This document shows, in pieces, positions 52,982-62,328 of a stretch of DNA of 64,000 nt (its first letter is position 1; each line of letters opens with the position of its first letter). Both the position numbers and the translations under genes were made by a program. The stretch is from Chryseobacterium indologenes. Lineage in GTDB: Bacteria; Bacteroidota; Bacteroidia; Flavobacteriales; Weeksellaceae. Under the pieces are notes generated by a model. It was not told where the DNA came from, did no database searches, and worked only from the letters and a program-made list of their open reading frames with translations. The stretch is taken from positions 1 to 64,000 of the forward strand of contig NZ_LJOD01000009.1 of assembly GCF_001295265.1 (NCBI RefSeq), read 5' to 3'.

Positions 52982-53083
52982 AATTGTTAAGGGGAGTTAA
53001 CATGGCTGAGAAAGAGATGGTATTCTGGCTTATGAAGCCTTTAATAAAAAACACATGATCCCTGATAATTTCTACATAAAACA

Positions 53084-53111
53084 ATAAAACTGCCCAATAG
53101 AGCAGTTTTAT
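53084..53111 (-). terminator. Candidate terminator of the accessory operon
   Basis: A perfect 10-bp stem, ATAAAACTGC (53084-53093) with GCAGTTTTAT (53102-53111). Read on the minus strand it is followed by a moderately T-rich stretch, about 90 bases past the last gene. Confidence 0.55.
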
Positions 53112-53203
53112 ATACATTATATAATATATCTGGATAACTATTTATCCTGTTTCATACTTTATTCTAGTATACTTATTGAAATTCGGGACTTATTAAATCA
53201 ATG

Positions 53204-53734
53204 CTATAAATCTGGCATCGGACTCGCACTTGCTCCCTGATTCATCAAACGAATTTTCATATCTCTGAAATACTTTATATCTCCAAAAGTACCATCCAGA
53301 AATTCTTCCATATAATCTCCATTTCTTAATGTGTCATGTAGAAACACCGGAAACACTCTATCTAAGCTTTGTTTATTTTTGGAAGAAACTCCCGGATCAT
53401 TTTTATACAGACTGATACTATCAATACCAATCCAATTATAGAGAAAGCGAATATCTTCAAAATAAGGTCCATCATCTTTATATAGTCGGTAGTTCTCAGG
53501 ACGATCAACTTTTCGAATAATATACATCCAGTCATCTAAATTAAAATCTTTCCATAATTCAGGAATAATAGTAAAAAGACTCCTCACATCTGTATATCTA
53601 AAATATTCTGTGCCTAGTAATTTGATAATTAAATCTTTAGAATTATAAGCTAATAATTCATTTTTTAAAGGTTTATATGAATCCCAGCCACTATCTTCTA
53701 GTCCATGCTGTAATTTTTGTATAATTTGCTCCAT
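53204..53734 (-). CDS. Putative immunity protein
   Basis: A 176-residue cytoplasmic protein with no family that I recognise. It is acidic and rich in Asp/Tyr/Trp (LWKDFNLDDWMYIIRK, LYKDDGPYFEDIRFLYNWIG), as small immunity proteins often are. Its ATG overlaps the stop of the upstream toxin-like gene as TAATG, which implies coupled translation. Rows of the gene count 15-16 G/C per 60 bases, lower than the N-terminal part of the upstream gene. Immunity is inferred from position, size and composition. Confidence 0.6.
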   Translation of the reverse strand: MEQIIQKLQHGLEDSGWDSYKPLKNELLAYNSKDLIIKLLGTEYFRYTDVRSLFTIIPELWKDFNLDDWMYIIRKVDRPENYRLYKDDGPYFEDIRFLYNWIGIDSISLYKNDPGVSSKNKQSLDRVFPVFLHDTLRNGDYMEEFLDGTFGDIKYFRDMKIRLMNQGASASPMPDL

Positions 53735-56127
53735 TATTTTATGTTTTGTATATATATTATTTTATCTTTTCCAAGTCGTATAATTTCTCCTTTATTATTT
53801 AAACCTAAAGGTGTGATTTCATTGCGAGCCCTTTTGATAGGTATTTCGAGGCCTCTTAAAATTTCCCCCAACCTCTCTGCTTCTTCCAATGTGGGTGTGT
53901 AGTGCCCAGACATATTGTCAAATTCTACAATTTTACCATTTTTAAAACGAATACCTCCAGCAGCTAAAACATCTTCTCTATTTCCTAATAAATGATGTTT
54001 TTTCCCTATTCTCAATTCTCCTGATTTCGTAATCACAAAATCAAATTCTTTTGAAGGAAAAATATTATCATTCAATTGCTTAAAAACTCCACGAGAATCC
54101 ATTTTATATTCAATAATAAATCCCTCTTTTGGAAGAGCATCTGTAGGATCTTTGTTGATAATTTTCGGTGTTTTCTCACAAAAAGCGCTTATTCTATATT
54201 CGTCCAAAATCTTTCCAACTTTTTCAGCATTGTAGCTTATTTTTCTTATCTCTTGCAAAACCTTTTGATAAGCCCTATCGTACCTGCTTCCCTGTGTAAC
54301 AATCTCACCTTTGTAAACCAATGCAAACTTCCTGTTACTGCTTACTGAACCTATAACATCAGGGTTAATACCTCCTTTTCTTCCGATATTTTCCATGATA
54401 GCAGCGGCATCAAGTTCCATAAAAAAAGCTCCATTCTGCACCAAAGCATCACATTCCGATGTTTTTGAAAAGAATCCTGCGCTTGGGATTACCCATTCCG
54501 TTGGCTGAAACAAACGAAGGTCTTTTCTTTGGAAAACCCCACTGTTTAAATCCAAAAATACGGAAATTGCCATTGCCCTCAACCCTTGCTTTACTTTTTC
54601 TGCGGTCTGGGGAAGTCTCATTAAGCTTAAACAGCCTCTGTAAAAAGCTACAACAATTTGTCCCAAACCAACTACAACCTGTGGAGCTGCAACAGCTGCT
54701 CCCAAAACAGTATAAATCAGATCCCATTGCCTTAGAAATTCTTCTCCTCCCGGCAATTTTGCTATTTCTTCCCGGAATACCTGTATGGTAAGATCAGGTA
54801 ATGCCAGACTAAGATCAGCTGCCGCTAACAATAACAGATAGGGATTGTCTGTCAATACTAATGCTCCAATTCCAAAAACCACTCCCATCATATCGGCTAC
54901 AATTCGCATCGTTTCGTTGATATCTTCCCAATTTTCCGCATCAGCAAGTGCTTTTACGTAAATAGCAGGAACCATCATGGTGACGGAATCTTCTTGTCCT
55001 GTTTCCCTATGCAAAGTCTCTGTTCGGGTTTCATCTTTGAAATAGACCATATCCAATGGATAAAACTGAGCCCCTTCATCCAGATCTTTTATTACCTGTT
55101 CGGTTGCATTAGGATCTCCTTCTTTGGGTACAATGAAAACTCTTTTTACGACTTCTTTTTGCTGTTGAAGAAAAAATGTTTTTTCATCAGACTTTCCCAA
55201 ACCTAAAAGAAACCCTCCTAATTCCAATACCCTTGTACTGACCTTATACCCGTTTCCTATTCTGAATTCGGGAGCTCCTTGCTGTGGCCGGTTCTCTGAA
55301 AGCAGACAGGCTTCCATCAGAATCGTAGCAAAAATAATCCGGTTGGATTTCATTTCGCCATTCATCTCACTGAATCCATCTAAATTAAAATAAATTCTGT
55401 TACAGAGCTCAGGGTCAGATTTAAATTTTTCCAACAGAAAATGATGATCTGAAAAAGCCTTTAATACATTTACTAAAGCTGAGCTGCCATCTCTCCAGCC
55501 ACTGAATATTCCGGTATCATCAAGCTTTGTTAAAGCAAGTAGATGCCCAAATATCGTTTCATTTTGCAGTGCCATTCCTTTAAGAACAAACTCCGGTGCC
55601 TGAGTATAGAGGAACTTAATCTCTTCTGCACCTTTTGCATTAAGGAAGCTGGATTTAAAAATAGTAATGAAATATTTTTTATATTTATCACCATTTTCAA
55701 AATCGCCATAGCCAACAAACCTAACAAGATTTCTGAATTCTTCATAAGAAAAGGTCTCCAATACAATTGCTTTTTTCCTTCTTAATGACACAGTATCAGC
55801 ATCTCTGTGATAAAAATAAATCAATTGGGCAGATATTTCCTCCTTTGGTCCGTCAATCTCAAATTTGATTTCGCACTGCGTCTGTACCAGATCAACAAGT
55901 TCTTTATTCTTATTAAGATAAGTGTTTAGCCGGATGAAGTTCTCTTTATCATCCTTTATATTGTTTTCTTCCGCAATTCCATCATAGTCATCAATATTAT
56001 AATCCAATATATAATGCATGCGTAACTGGTTGCTATATTTAAGCTTATTACAGAGCAGCTGCTTTTTTATAAAATCATCAGTACGCCAGTTTTGGCTGGT
56101 TACTTCTCTAAGTTCAAGTGTTTCCAT
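53734..56127 (-). CDS. Large polymorphic-toxin-like protein with a hydrophobic middle
   Basis: A 797-residue protein without signal peptide. Residues 1-400 are of unknown type. A hydrophobic segment follows (about 412-525) with at least two likely membrane helices (MGVVFGIGALVLTDNPYLLL and IYTVLGAAVAAPQVVVGLGQ). The C-terminus (about 690-797) carries KHHLLGNREDVLAAGGIRF, KNGKIVEFDN and SGHYTPTLEEAE (Ser near 738), a module I recall at the end of many polymorphic toxins and effectors. Its activity is not known to me. The overlap with an immunity-like gene supports a toxin reading. Confidence 0.6.
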   Translation of the reverse strand: METLELREVTSQNWRTDDFIKKQLLCNKLKYSNQLRMHYILDYNIDDYDGIAEENNIKDDKENFIRLNTYLNKNKELVDLVQTQCEIKFEIDGPKEEISAQLIYFYHRDADTVSLRRKKAIVLETFSYEEFRNLVRFVGYGDFENGDKYKKYFITIFKSSFLNAKGAEEIKFLYTQAPEFVLKGMALQNETIFGHLLALTKLDDTGIFSGWRDGSSALVNVLKAFSDHHFLLEKFKSDPELCNRIYFNLDGFSEMNGEMKSNRIIFATILMEACLLSENRPQQGAPEFRIGNGYKVSTRVLELGGFLLGLGKSDEKTFFLQQQKEVVKRVFIVPKEGDPNATEQVIKDLDEGAQFYPLDMVYFKDETRTETLHRETGQEDSVTMMVPAIYVKALADAENWEDINETMRIVADMMGVVFGIGALVLTDNPYLLLLAAADLSLALPDLTIQVFREEIAKLPGGEEFLRQWDLIYTVLGAAVAAPQVVVGLGQIVVAFYRGCLSLMRLPQTAEKVKQGLRAMAISVFLDLNSGVFQRKDLRLFQPTEWVIPSAGFFSKTSECDALVQNGAFFMELDAAAIMENIGRKGGINPDVIGSVSSNRKFALVYKGEIVTQGSRYDRAYQKVLQEIRKISYNAEKVGKILDEYRISAFCEKTPKIINKDPTDALPKEGFIIEYKMDSRGVFKQLNDNIFPSKEFDFVITKSGELRIGKKHHLLGNREDVLAAGGIRFKNGKIVEFDNMSGHYTPTLEEAERLGEILRGLEIPIKRARNEITPLGLNNKGEIIRLGKDKIIYIQNIK

Positions 56128-56183
56128 TCTTTTTCATTTTTGAAAAAGGCAGAGCATTACACTCTGCCATTAATTAATACTTC

Positions 56184-56663
56184 TTAGGAAAGCTTATCCA
56201 GCTGTTCTTTGTGAATTTTCACAAATTCATGCAGATAAGAAGCCAAAAGCTCGGTAAGTCCGGCCTTATTATTTTTCAATAACCAAAGCATATACTGGTA
56301 ACTTGAAACCCTCACCTTGCCTGCAGCCGTATCATCTGTAGGTTCCGATAAAGGCAACTCAATGGGCTGATTGTATTGGTCGCGGAGATAGCTCCATGTT
56401 TCCTTATAAATTACCCATTGCGGGGCAGGCAGGGAAATATTGATCTCTTCACCGGTTTCTTTGTCTTTCAGCACCTGCTCATAGTTGAAACAGATAAACT
56501 GCTGCTTGGACTTGGCATCAATATCCAACACCCGGATACTTCTTTCGAATTGTGGAAGTTTTGGATGCGCCTGAAGAGGCAGTTCTGCCAGATAGGATGA
56601 TATATTCTCAATGCTGTTAAGGATTTCCTTAATGTTTTCCGGTATTATTAAATGTTCATTCAT
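56184..56663 (-). CDS. Small protein of the accessory operon (159 residues)
   Basis: A cytoplasmic, soluble, helix- and strand-mixed protein with no recognised family. It starts MNEHLIIPENIKEILNSIEN and contains PAPQWVIYKETWSYLRDQY. It lies between the fibre-like gene (19 bases upstream) and the toxin-like gene (56 bases downstream). Its position and size would suit a chaperone or adaptor that loads the toxin-like protein; that is a guess from position alone. Confidence 0.65.
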   Translation of the reverse strand: MNEHLIIPENIKEILNSIENISSYLAELPLQAHPKLPQFERSIRVLDIDAKSKQQFICFNYEQVLKDKETGEEINISLPAPQWVIYKETWSYLRDQYNQPIELPLSEPTDDTAAGKVRVSSYQYMLWLLKNNKAGLTELLASYLHEFVKIHKEQLDKLS

Positions 56664-56682
56664 AATGATCTTGATTTTAAGT

Positions 56683-58245
56683 TTAAAAAAGGATTAATTC
56701 TGTGATATTAAAAGACACATTTGCGCTTACGCTCATATTCGTATTGAACATAGCAAAGGAAAGTGCCTCTGTTGAGATACTTTTGGAGTAAGTAAGAACA
56801 GTTCCGTTTTTTGTAAGAACAAAATAGACTACTGATCCTCTTCTCATAATGATATAATTAAATGTTTCTGGGTTTATTGGTGCTTGCGAGTGTACCACCG
56901 AACTATTGTCCAGATAAACCTGACGCCCCCATGAATCCGATCTTCCTACAACCCTCAGACTTGCCATATTAAGATTAAGCAGGTCTAACGGAGTGGAATC
57001 GAGCATCAAACCGATAGAATGGTATGGAGTTGTACTGCCCGGAGAACTAAAATTCACACTAACATCAAAACTCAAATAAAAATCCTGATTGGCTTCTATA
57101 ATTTTGGATGATTTCAGAGCAGATACTACAGTAGCTTCATTAGCATAGGATTTTACATTTGAATTACTCTGATACTGACCGGCCCCTGCATTTCCGAATA
57201 CTCCATCATTAGCAACATTATTATAAATCTTCTTAGACCATATAATAGAACTCAGATCAAAGTTGTTGGAAGAAGCAGATACCATAACAACACCCGCCGT
57301 ACGATGCACCTGAACAATAGGAGTTGAAGTTCTTATCACAATATTATAATTCTGACCAGCAGGAAGGGCATCTCCATATACTGTAACTACCATAGATTTT
57401 CCATCGGCAAAAGTTTGAAAGCCCAGACAGTCAATTTCACCAATTCCCAACTGATTTTCCTGAGGTATAAATTTCACTGAAGTATTTGTCGGGTTTAAGT
57501 TTAAATTCAACCCCTGCAATAGAAGGTATTTTACCGTATGTTCATGTTTAATAACTGATGGTGTGATGGAATAAACATTAAGTGCCCCATTACTGTACTG
57601 GTTATTCCAAGCCAGACCAAACTGCTCTTTTTCTGCGGTTGTTAAAACATTTGGAAGCTGTAGAAGAATATTTTTTCCTGCGGTTTTTCTGATGCGTCCC
57701 GAAGCATCCTGACATAAGAATGTATTAAATGTGGGATCATTGGAGGCATCACTTAAACCTGTGATCGAATAGTAAAGTCCTGAAGTATTCAGTGTCCAGT
57801 TGGCACCTAATGTCAATCCTGCTCCCGATATGGTGGTCAGAGAGGAGTTGGCAATGTTTTTTCCTAAATCACCGGCAGGTAACTTTGCTGCGTTTCCATT
57901 GTTATCTAAACCTATAATTTTAGGATAATCCTGAACATTGCCATCTGTTAATGGTTTATCCAGCTTTTGGTTCAGTTTTTCACGAGTATCCTCATTGTAT
58001 TTTTCCTGGTTGGTGATTCCCTCAGTAATAAAAGACTGATTGGAAATCGACAGATGTGTATCCGCCAGTTCGAGAGGAACACTCCCATCTGTAACGGCGT
58101 GTGTTTTCAGATCTCCATTTTGATCGATGGCATAATCTGTATAAATCGGAGAGCCGGGTTCGGCTACCTGGTAAATGACATTCGTTTCCCTCTCAGCTAT
58201 TGGAGGTAATTCATTTACACGTATAATTTTTCCTATGATTGGCAT
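56683..58245 (-). CDS. Tail-fibre-like protein
   Basis: A 520-residue protein from the ATG at 58245 (MPIIGKIIRVNELPP); the open frame extends upstream but that part overlaps the preceding gene. The N-terminal half (VIYQVAEPGSPIYTDYAIDQNGDLKTHAV split by linker, then LNQKLDKPLTDGNVQDYPKI and AAKLPAGDLGKN) matches shaft regions of fibre proteins of Bacteroidota phages or phage-tail-like particles as I recall them. The C-terminal half is beta-rich, Ser/Asn-rich, and reads like a carbohydrate-binding jelly roll. No signal peptide. Confidence 0.65.
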   Translation of the reverse strand: MPIIGKIIRVNELPPIAERETNVIYQVAEPGSPIYTDYAIDQNGDLKTHAVTDGSVPLELADTHLSISNQSFITEGITNQEKYNEDTREKLNQKLDKPLTDGNVQDYPKIIGLDNNGNAAKLPAGDLGKNIANSSLTTISGAGLTLGANWTLNTSGLYYSITGLSDASNDPTFNTFLCQDASGRIRKTAGKNILLQLPNVLTTAEKEQFGLAWNNQYSNGALNVYSITPSVIKHEHTVKYLLLQGLNLNLNPTNTSVKFIPQENQLGIGEIDCLGFQTFADGKSMVVTVYGDALPAGQNYNIVIRTSTPIVQVHRTAGVVMVSASSNNFDLSSIIWSKKIYNNVANDGVFGNAGAGQYQSNSNVKSYANEATVVSALKSSKIIEANQDFYLSFDVSVNFSSPGSTTPYHSIGLMLDSTPLDLLNLNMASLRVVGRSDSWGRQVYLDNSSVVHSQAPINPETFNYIIMRRGSVVYFVLTKNGTVLTYSKSISTEALSFAMFNTNMSVSANVSFNITELILF

Positions 58246-58270
58246 TTTTTTATTTTTTTTATTAATATTT

Positions 58271-61200
58271 TTACGTCCAGTCCCCTGATATAACCTCCTG
58301 TCCTTCAATCGTTTCAACTCCAAGAAGATAATCATTAGCTATAAAATTAGTTTCACAAATTGATCCTAATTCATCATCAAATTTTACTTCAGGTTCACAA
58401 TAGCAAGGCAGAGCTTTTTCTACTTTCAGTCCGATGGACCCGGCCTGAAGAACAGTAAGAGAGGTCGGGATCTTTTCCCTCCATGGTTCTCCTTCTTTTG
58501 TGGCTTTTGGTGAACGTAATTCATCCACAATAGACAGAAATAACGGATCATCGATTACCGGAACTTCTCCTCCGTTCCAGATTTGGCCTGTAGCTAAGAA
58601 ATGCCTTACTGACTCTTCAAATCCTGGTCTTACCGTAACGATAACTCTTGCCATTCCTGACTGCATAAAGGCTCTGAATGTAGGATCATTATCATCAAAC
58701 TGATAAAGATCTGCCCAGTTAGCTCTATTACCCCAATAATAAGGGTATAGATAATAACTCATGATTTCCCATTCAAAAGACTGTTCCATGAATTTTACAA
58801 AGGCTGAATACTTGTCCAGACTTTCATTTACTTTTATCTCAGTATTGGTAAAACTCTCCACAGAGCTGTCTGTCTGGTAATATTTATTTTTCCCGAATGT
58901 TAATTCTGCATTTGGATTCTGATTCAGCATATAGGAAATACAGTTCCTTCTCAGGATGGTATTTTCTATTTTTCTGTAGAAACCAGGATTGGAACCTTTG
59001 ATCTGAACTCCTAATGCTTTTGCATCGGCTAATGCAGCTTCATATTTTCCTAGTTCTACTTCGTACGCATCAATAATTTTATTGAAAGTCGTCTGGAGCC
59101 ATTCATTTTTAGCTTCTGTAGTCAGTTTACATCTAACACTTGCATTAACATCAATTGCATGAGATCCAATCAATGAAAATGAAACAGGAACTACCTGATA
59201 AAAATTATTAATCGGAAGCTCAGAGCCATTCATATAAGCTCCTCCAATTCTTAAATAGTGTCCTAATATACCTTCTCCACCTGTTTGTACCACCCCTATA
59301 GCTGCAACAGTTACATAATTTTCAGGGATTTGGATTTCTGCACCTCCGGCGATAGCTTCGTCATATTCTGATCTTCCATCTGAGTCTCCGACTGTATTAG
59401 AAAAAGCTTTCCCTACATAAATGATTTCTTCTGGTTTTTTATCAATATCTACATTGTATTTGCTTAGCCAGTATTTTAAAATCAACTCACCTGAAGTCCC
59501 ATCTAATGATGAAAAATTCTCCATCTTGTTTACTGGGGCTGTTCTGGGATCTATAGGCTTTATTAAAAGGTTTTCTGCAATCTTGCTTGATTTCATTCCT
59601 AAATTGTGAAGTTTTGCAGGTTCAGGAATCATAAATTCAAACATCATACGCTTACCATAATTGTAGATCTGGTTTTTTACCACTTTATCTACCCATCGGT
59701 AAACACCTACTACATGGTTACTTCCTTTGGTATTGTCAAACCCGTGTTTGTTATTCTCTTCATATTCTTCCAGGATTTTATCAATACGCTCTTCCTTTAC
59801 CTTGGTAACAATCCTGTCCAATGCTCTTGCTGTAATATCTTTAGCATCAGTGACTGCCTGACGGTTACTTTCTTCTTTGGAGTTGTGAGTAGCATAATTG
59901 GCTGCCGTGCTCAGCATATATTTTGAAGCACCGCCTCCCCATGATGCATTAAATCCAGCCTGCGCTGCAAAATCTTTGGATTCCTGAAGTATTTTTGAAA
60001 CTTCATTTTGCATTTCATATCTTTCGGTAGAGGTAGTATCAGTAAGTTTTTCTTTTTCAGATTCTGATGATCTGGTGGTTTGGGATTCACTGCGCTTAAG
60101 TCTTCGTGTTGCTTTTTCTTTATACTCCCTTGCCATAATGTTCTCAATATGGGCTACTTCTCCTTCTACATAGCAATAAGTACTTTGTTCTACTTTTCGA
60201 TAGTCGGCAATACCAATATTTTTCATCCCAAAACCTGAGGGAATAAATGTACCTTCCGGGATATTGGGATTAGAGGGGTTTTCCGGAGTTCCAGGATTGG
60301 TTGGACCTACACTTCTATCTTTAGGTGTAAATATTCCACGTCCCTGAAACAGATGACTGGAATTGTTTGTCCTGTTTAGCGTCGCCTGCATTGTATAAGA
60401 AAGCCCGTCACTTAAGACAACATCTCCTTCCAATTCTATAATCTCTATCTTTTCAAGATCCACATAAGGAATTTTATTATTTTGGAAGAGTGAAGTTACA
60501 TTAGCCGCACCGCTCCAAGGGTCTGTTTCAGAATCTGACGCAATAGTCTGCCCGCCTACTTTAACCCGATAATTTGCGGTAATAATATGTTTGGGATGAT
60601 TTATATTCGTAGTAACAGTCACTGAATGCCCCATACCAGGCATAAGTGGGACCCTACGGGTTGCTGTTGTGAAGGGGATAACTTCATTATTATTCAGGGA
60701 ATTGGTAACAGGAACTAAAATGCCTCCTATATTGGTAAAAGTAGGCTGGTTAAGCTCTGTATTGTTCAGGATTTGCTGCTGCTGCAATTGACTATCCTGT
60801 ATAACTGCTCTGAAAATTTCTGCAAAAGTAGAAACTCCTTCTAAAGCCTCGTTAACAGTTCCTGCATCGAAGATTCTACTTAATGTATAACTGTTTTCAT
60901 CAGTTAAAGTACTTTCTATTTCTTCAGGATTAATTTCTGGCCTGAATTCAAAACTAAACTCTGGTAAGTCAAGCGGAGAAACATGAAGGCTTAAAAGCTC
61001 TCTATTTAGCCCGGATAACTCTTCCTTTAGGTCTGGATTTCTATCATATAATTCAGGATTAGCAATGCTTAGTTCGGTAAGGTATTTAACCCGGTTTTCA
61101 ATAACTTTTTTCCTACTCTCTATTTCTGATAACTGTTTCTGATAATCAGACTGAATAGGTTTTACTTCTTGCAGATAGTTTTCATAGCCCACTTTATAGG

Positions 61201-61924
61201 CTTTCTGATATTCTTTTTGATAAATTTTTTCCAGTTTATTCAGGGATGCAGACAAATCCTGGTTCATTTGCAGGTTATCCACTGCTTCTGTATATTTCTG
61301 GTCTTTTTCGCTGTAGAAAGGTTCGCTTAGCTCTCTTTCTGGCTCCACAGAACTCCTGGAATAAATTACCGAATTAAAATCACGTGCAGTCTTAAAAAGT
61401 TCTTTCGGAAGAACAACTTTTGCTCTGATAATATCTTCATATTGCTCTTGTGTAGTTCCGTCATAATTGGCTAGAATGTGATCAAGGTGTAAAAGCTGTA
61501 TCAGGGTTTCTTTTGCATAGAAATCTTTTTGGGTTACAACCTGATAGACAAGATTATCCCAGATATTAGAATCGCTGGGAATTGCCAGATGAAAAGACCG
61601 TCTGAATTCGTCAATTTTAGCATCAAATTCAGTTTTATTAGTTTTGCTTTTGTTTCTTGCTACCCAAACTGCCAATTCATAAAAATCGGGACCTTGTGCT
61701 TTTAAAGAAGCTTCTGTTTCTATTGTTAAACCTGTTATTCTTTCACAAACAGACTTTAATGATTCTCCCGCTTCTACTCTTGGGTCAATAACGCCTTTTT
61801 GTCTTGAATAATTTCTGAAAATAAATCTTCTTTCCCTGTTTTCCGGGTCAGACAGCTCTGCATTACGCATTGTCGCAAATCTGAATAAAGTTTGTGAGCC
61901 ATTATTTTGATTAATTGCTTGCAT
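58271..61924 (-). CDS. Giant protein of the accessory operon (1217 residues)
   Basis: First gene of the operon, with no family I can name. The N-terminal 220 residues are helical. A coiled coil covers about 225-310. Beta-rich sequence runs to about 560, followed by a Pro/Asn linker (PTNPGTPENPSNPNIPEG). A charged helical block starts at GEVAHIENIMAREYKEKATR (about 585-604), and YRWVDKVVKNQIYNYGKRMM lies near 742. The C-terminal third is mixed. I recall the GEVAHIEN and WVDK...YGKR blocks in large Bacteroidota proteins near tail-like loci; this is memory, not a search. No signal peptide or membrane helix is obvious. Confidence 0.65.
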   Translation of the reverse strand: MQAINQNNGSQTLFRFATMRNAELSDPENRERRFIFRNYSRQKGVIDPRVEAGESLKSVCERITGLTIETEASLKAQGPDFYELAVWVARNKSKTNKTEFDAKIDEFRRSFHLAIPSDSNIWDNLVYQVVTQKDFYAKETLIQLLHLDHILANYDGTTQEQYEDIIRAKVVLPKELFKTARDFNSVIYSRSSVEPERELSEPFYSEKDQKYTEAVDNLQMNQDLSASLNKLEKIYQKEYQKAYKVGYENYLQEVKPIQSDYQKQLSEIESRKKVIENRVKYLTELSIANPELYDRNPDLKEELSGLNRELLSLHVSPLDLPEFSFEFRPEINPEEIESTLTDENSYTLSRIFDAGTVNEALEGVSTFAEIFRAVIQDSQLQQQQILNNTELNQPTFTNIGGILVPVTNSLNNNEVIPFTTATRRVPLMPGMGHSVTVTTNINHPKHIITANYRVKVGGQTIASDSETDPWSGAANVTSLFQNNKIPYVDLEKIEIIELEGDVVLSDGLSYTMQATLNRTNNSSHLFQGRGIFTPKDRSVGPTNPGTPENPSNPNIPEGTFIPSGFGMKNIGIADYRKVEQSTYCYVEGEVAHIENIMAREYKEKATRRLKRSESQTTRSSESEKEKLTDTTSTERYEMQNEVSKILQESKDFAAQAGFNASWGGGASKYMLSTAANYATHNSKEESNRQAVTDAKDITARALDRIVTKVKEERIDKILEEYEENNKHGFDNTKGSNHVVGVYRWVDKVVKNQIYNYGKRMMFEFMIPEPAKLHNLGMKSSKIAENLLIKPIDPRTAPVNKMENFSSLDGTSGELILKYWLSKYNVDIDKKPEEIIYVGKAFSNTVGDSDGRSEYDEAIAGGAEIQIPENYVTVAAIGVVQTGGEGILGHYLRIGGAYMNGSELPINNFYQVVPVSFSLIGSHAIDVNASVRCKLTTEAKNEWLQTTFNKIIDAYEVELGKYEAALADAKALGVQIKGSNPGFYRKIENTILRRNCISYMLNQNPNAELTFGKNKYYQTDSSVESFTNTEIKVNESLDKYSAFVKFMEQSFEWEIMSYYLYPYYWGNRANWADLYQFDDNDPTFRAFMQSGMARVIVTVRPGFEESVRHFLATGQIWNGGEVPVIDDPLFLSIVDELRSPKATKEGEPWREKIPTSLTVLQAGSIGLKVEKALPCYCEPEVKFDDELGSICETNFIANDYLLGVETIEGQEVISGDWT

Positions 61925-62328
61925 TTTTTGTAAATTTGGTTGATTTTATATAGGTTAAGGTCTGAAGCCCTTTTTATTAGGTATCTTCAGGTTTTAGCCT
62001 TATTTTTTTAGGTGGTGTCCGGCAAAAAGATATCCACCAGATTGTTTTAAGTCGAGTTTCATTTTCTGTGTTTTCTATAATGCAAATATCCATCAGGGAA
62101 GCGACAGAACTCGTCGTATTATATTTATAAAAACAATAACCTGAAACCTATAACAATCTTAAAGCAGACTGAAAAAGCATTGAGAAATAGGAAGTAAACA
62201 AAGAAAAAGAGCTGATATTATTGAAAAATCAACTACTAAAATTTATGTGCCAATAAGAAATAAAGGAACTGTTTCTAAATCTAAAATTATAAATACTCTT
62301 TAAAGAAATCAAAGAGGCACTTTGAAAT
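61925..62328. other. Intergenic region before the accessory operon
   Basis: 404 bases between the 3' end of the histidine kinase gene and the start of the accessory operon. It should contain the operon promoter, but no TAnnTTTG box was found on the minus strand. A GGTGG/CCACC stem is possible near 62011-62039. No gene seen. Confidence 0.4.

Larger units (their letters stand above)
52864..53203 (-). other. Intergenic region upstream of the Usp-like gene
   Basis: 340 AT-rich bases with a minus-strand promoter box, phased direct repeats and the terminator of the accessory operon. An 18-codon frame at 53002-53058 looks accidental. Confidence 0.5.

Noticed and set aside
53002..53058. 18-codon plus-strand frame (MAEKEMVFWLMKPLIKNT) after a purine-rich AGGGGAG
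   Set aside because: Very short, no conserved neighbour, and this phylum does not rely on Shine-Dalgarno sequences.
58246..58335. Thirty extra N-terminal residues for the fibre-like protein
   Set aside because: They overlap the 3' end of the giant gene and are low-complexity Lys/Asn; MPIIGKIIRVNELPP is the natural start.
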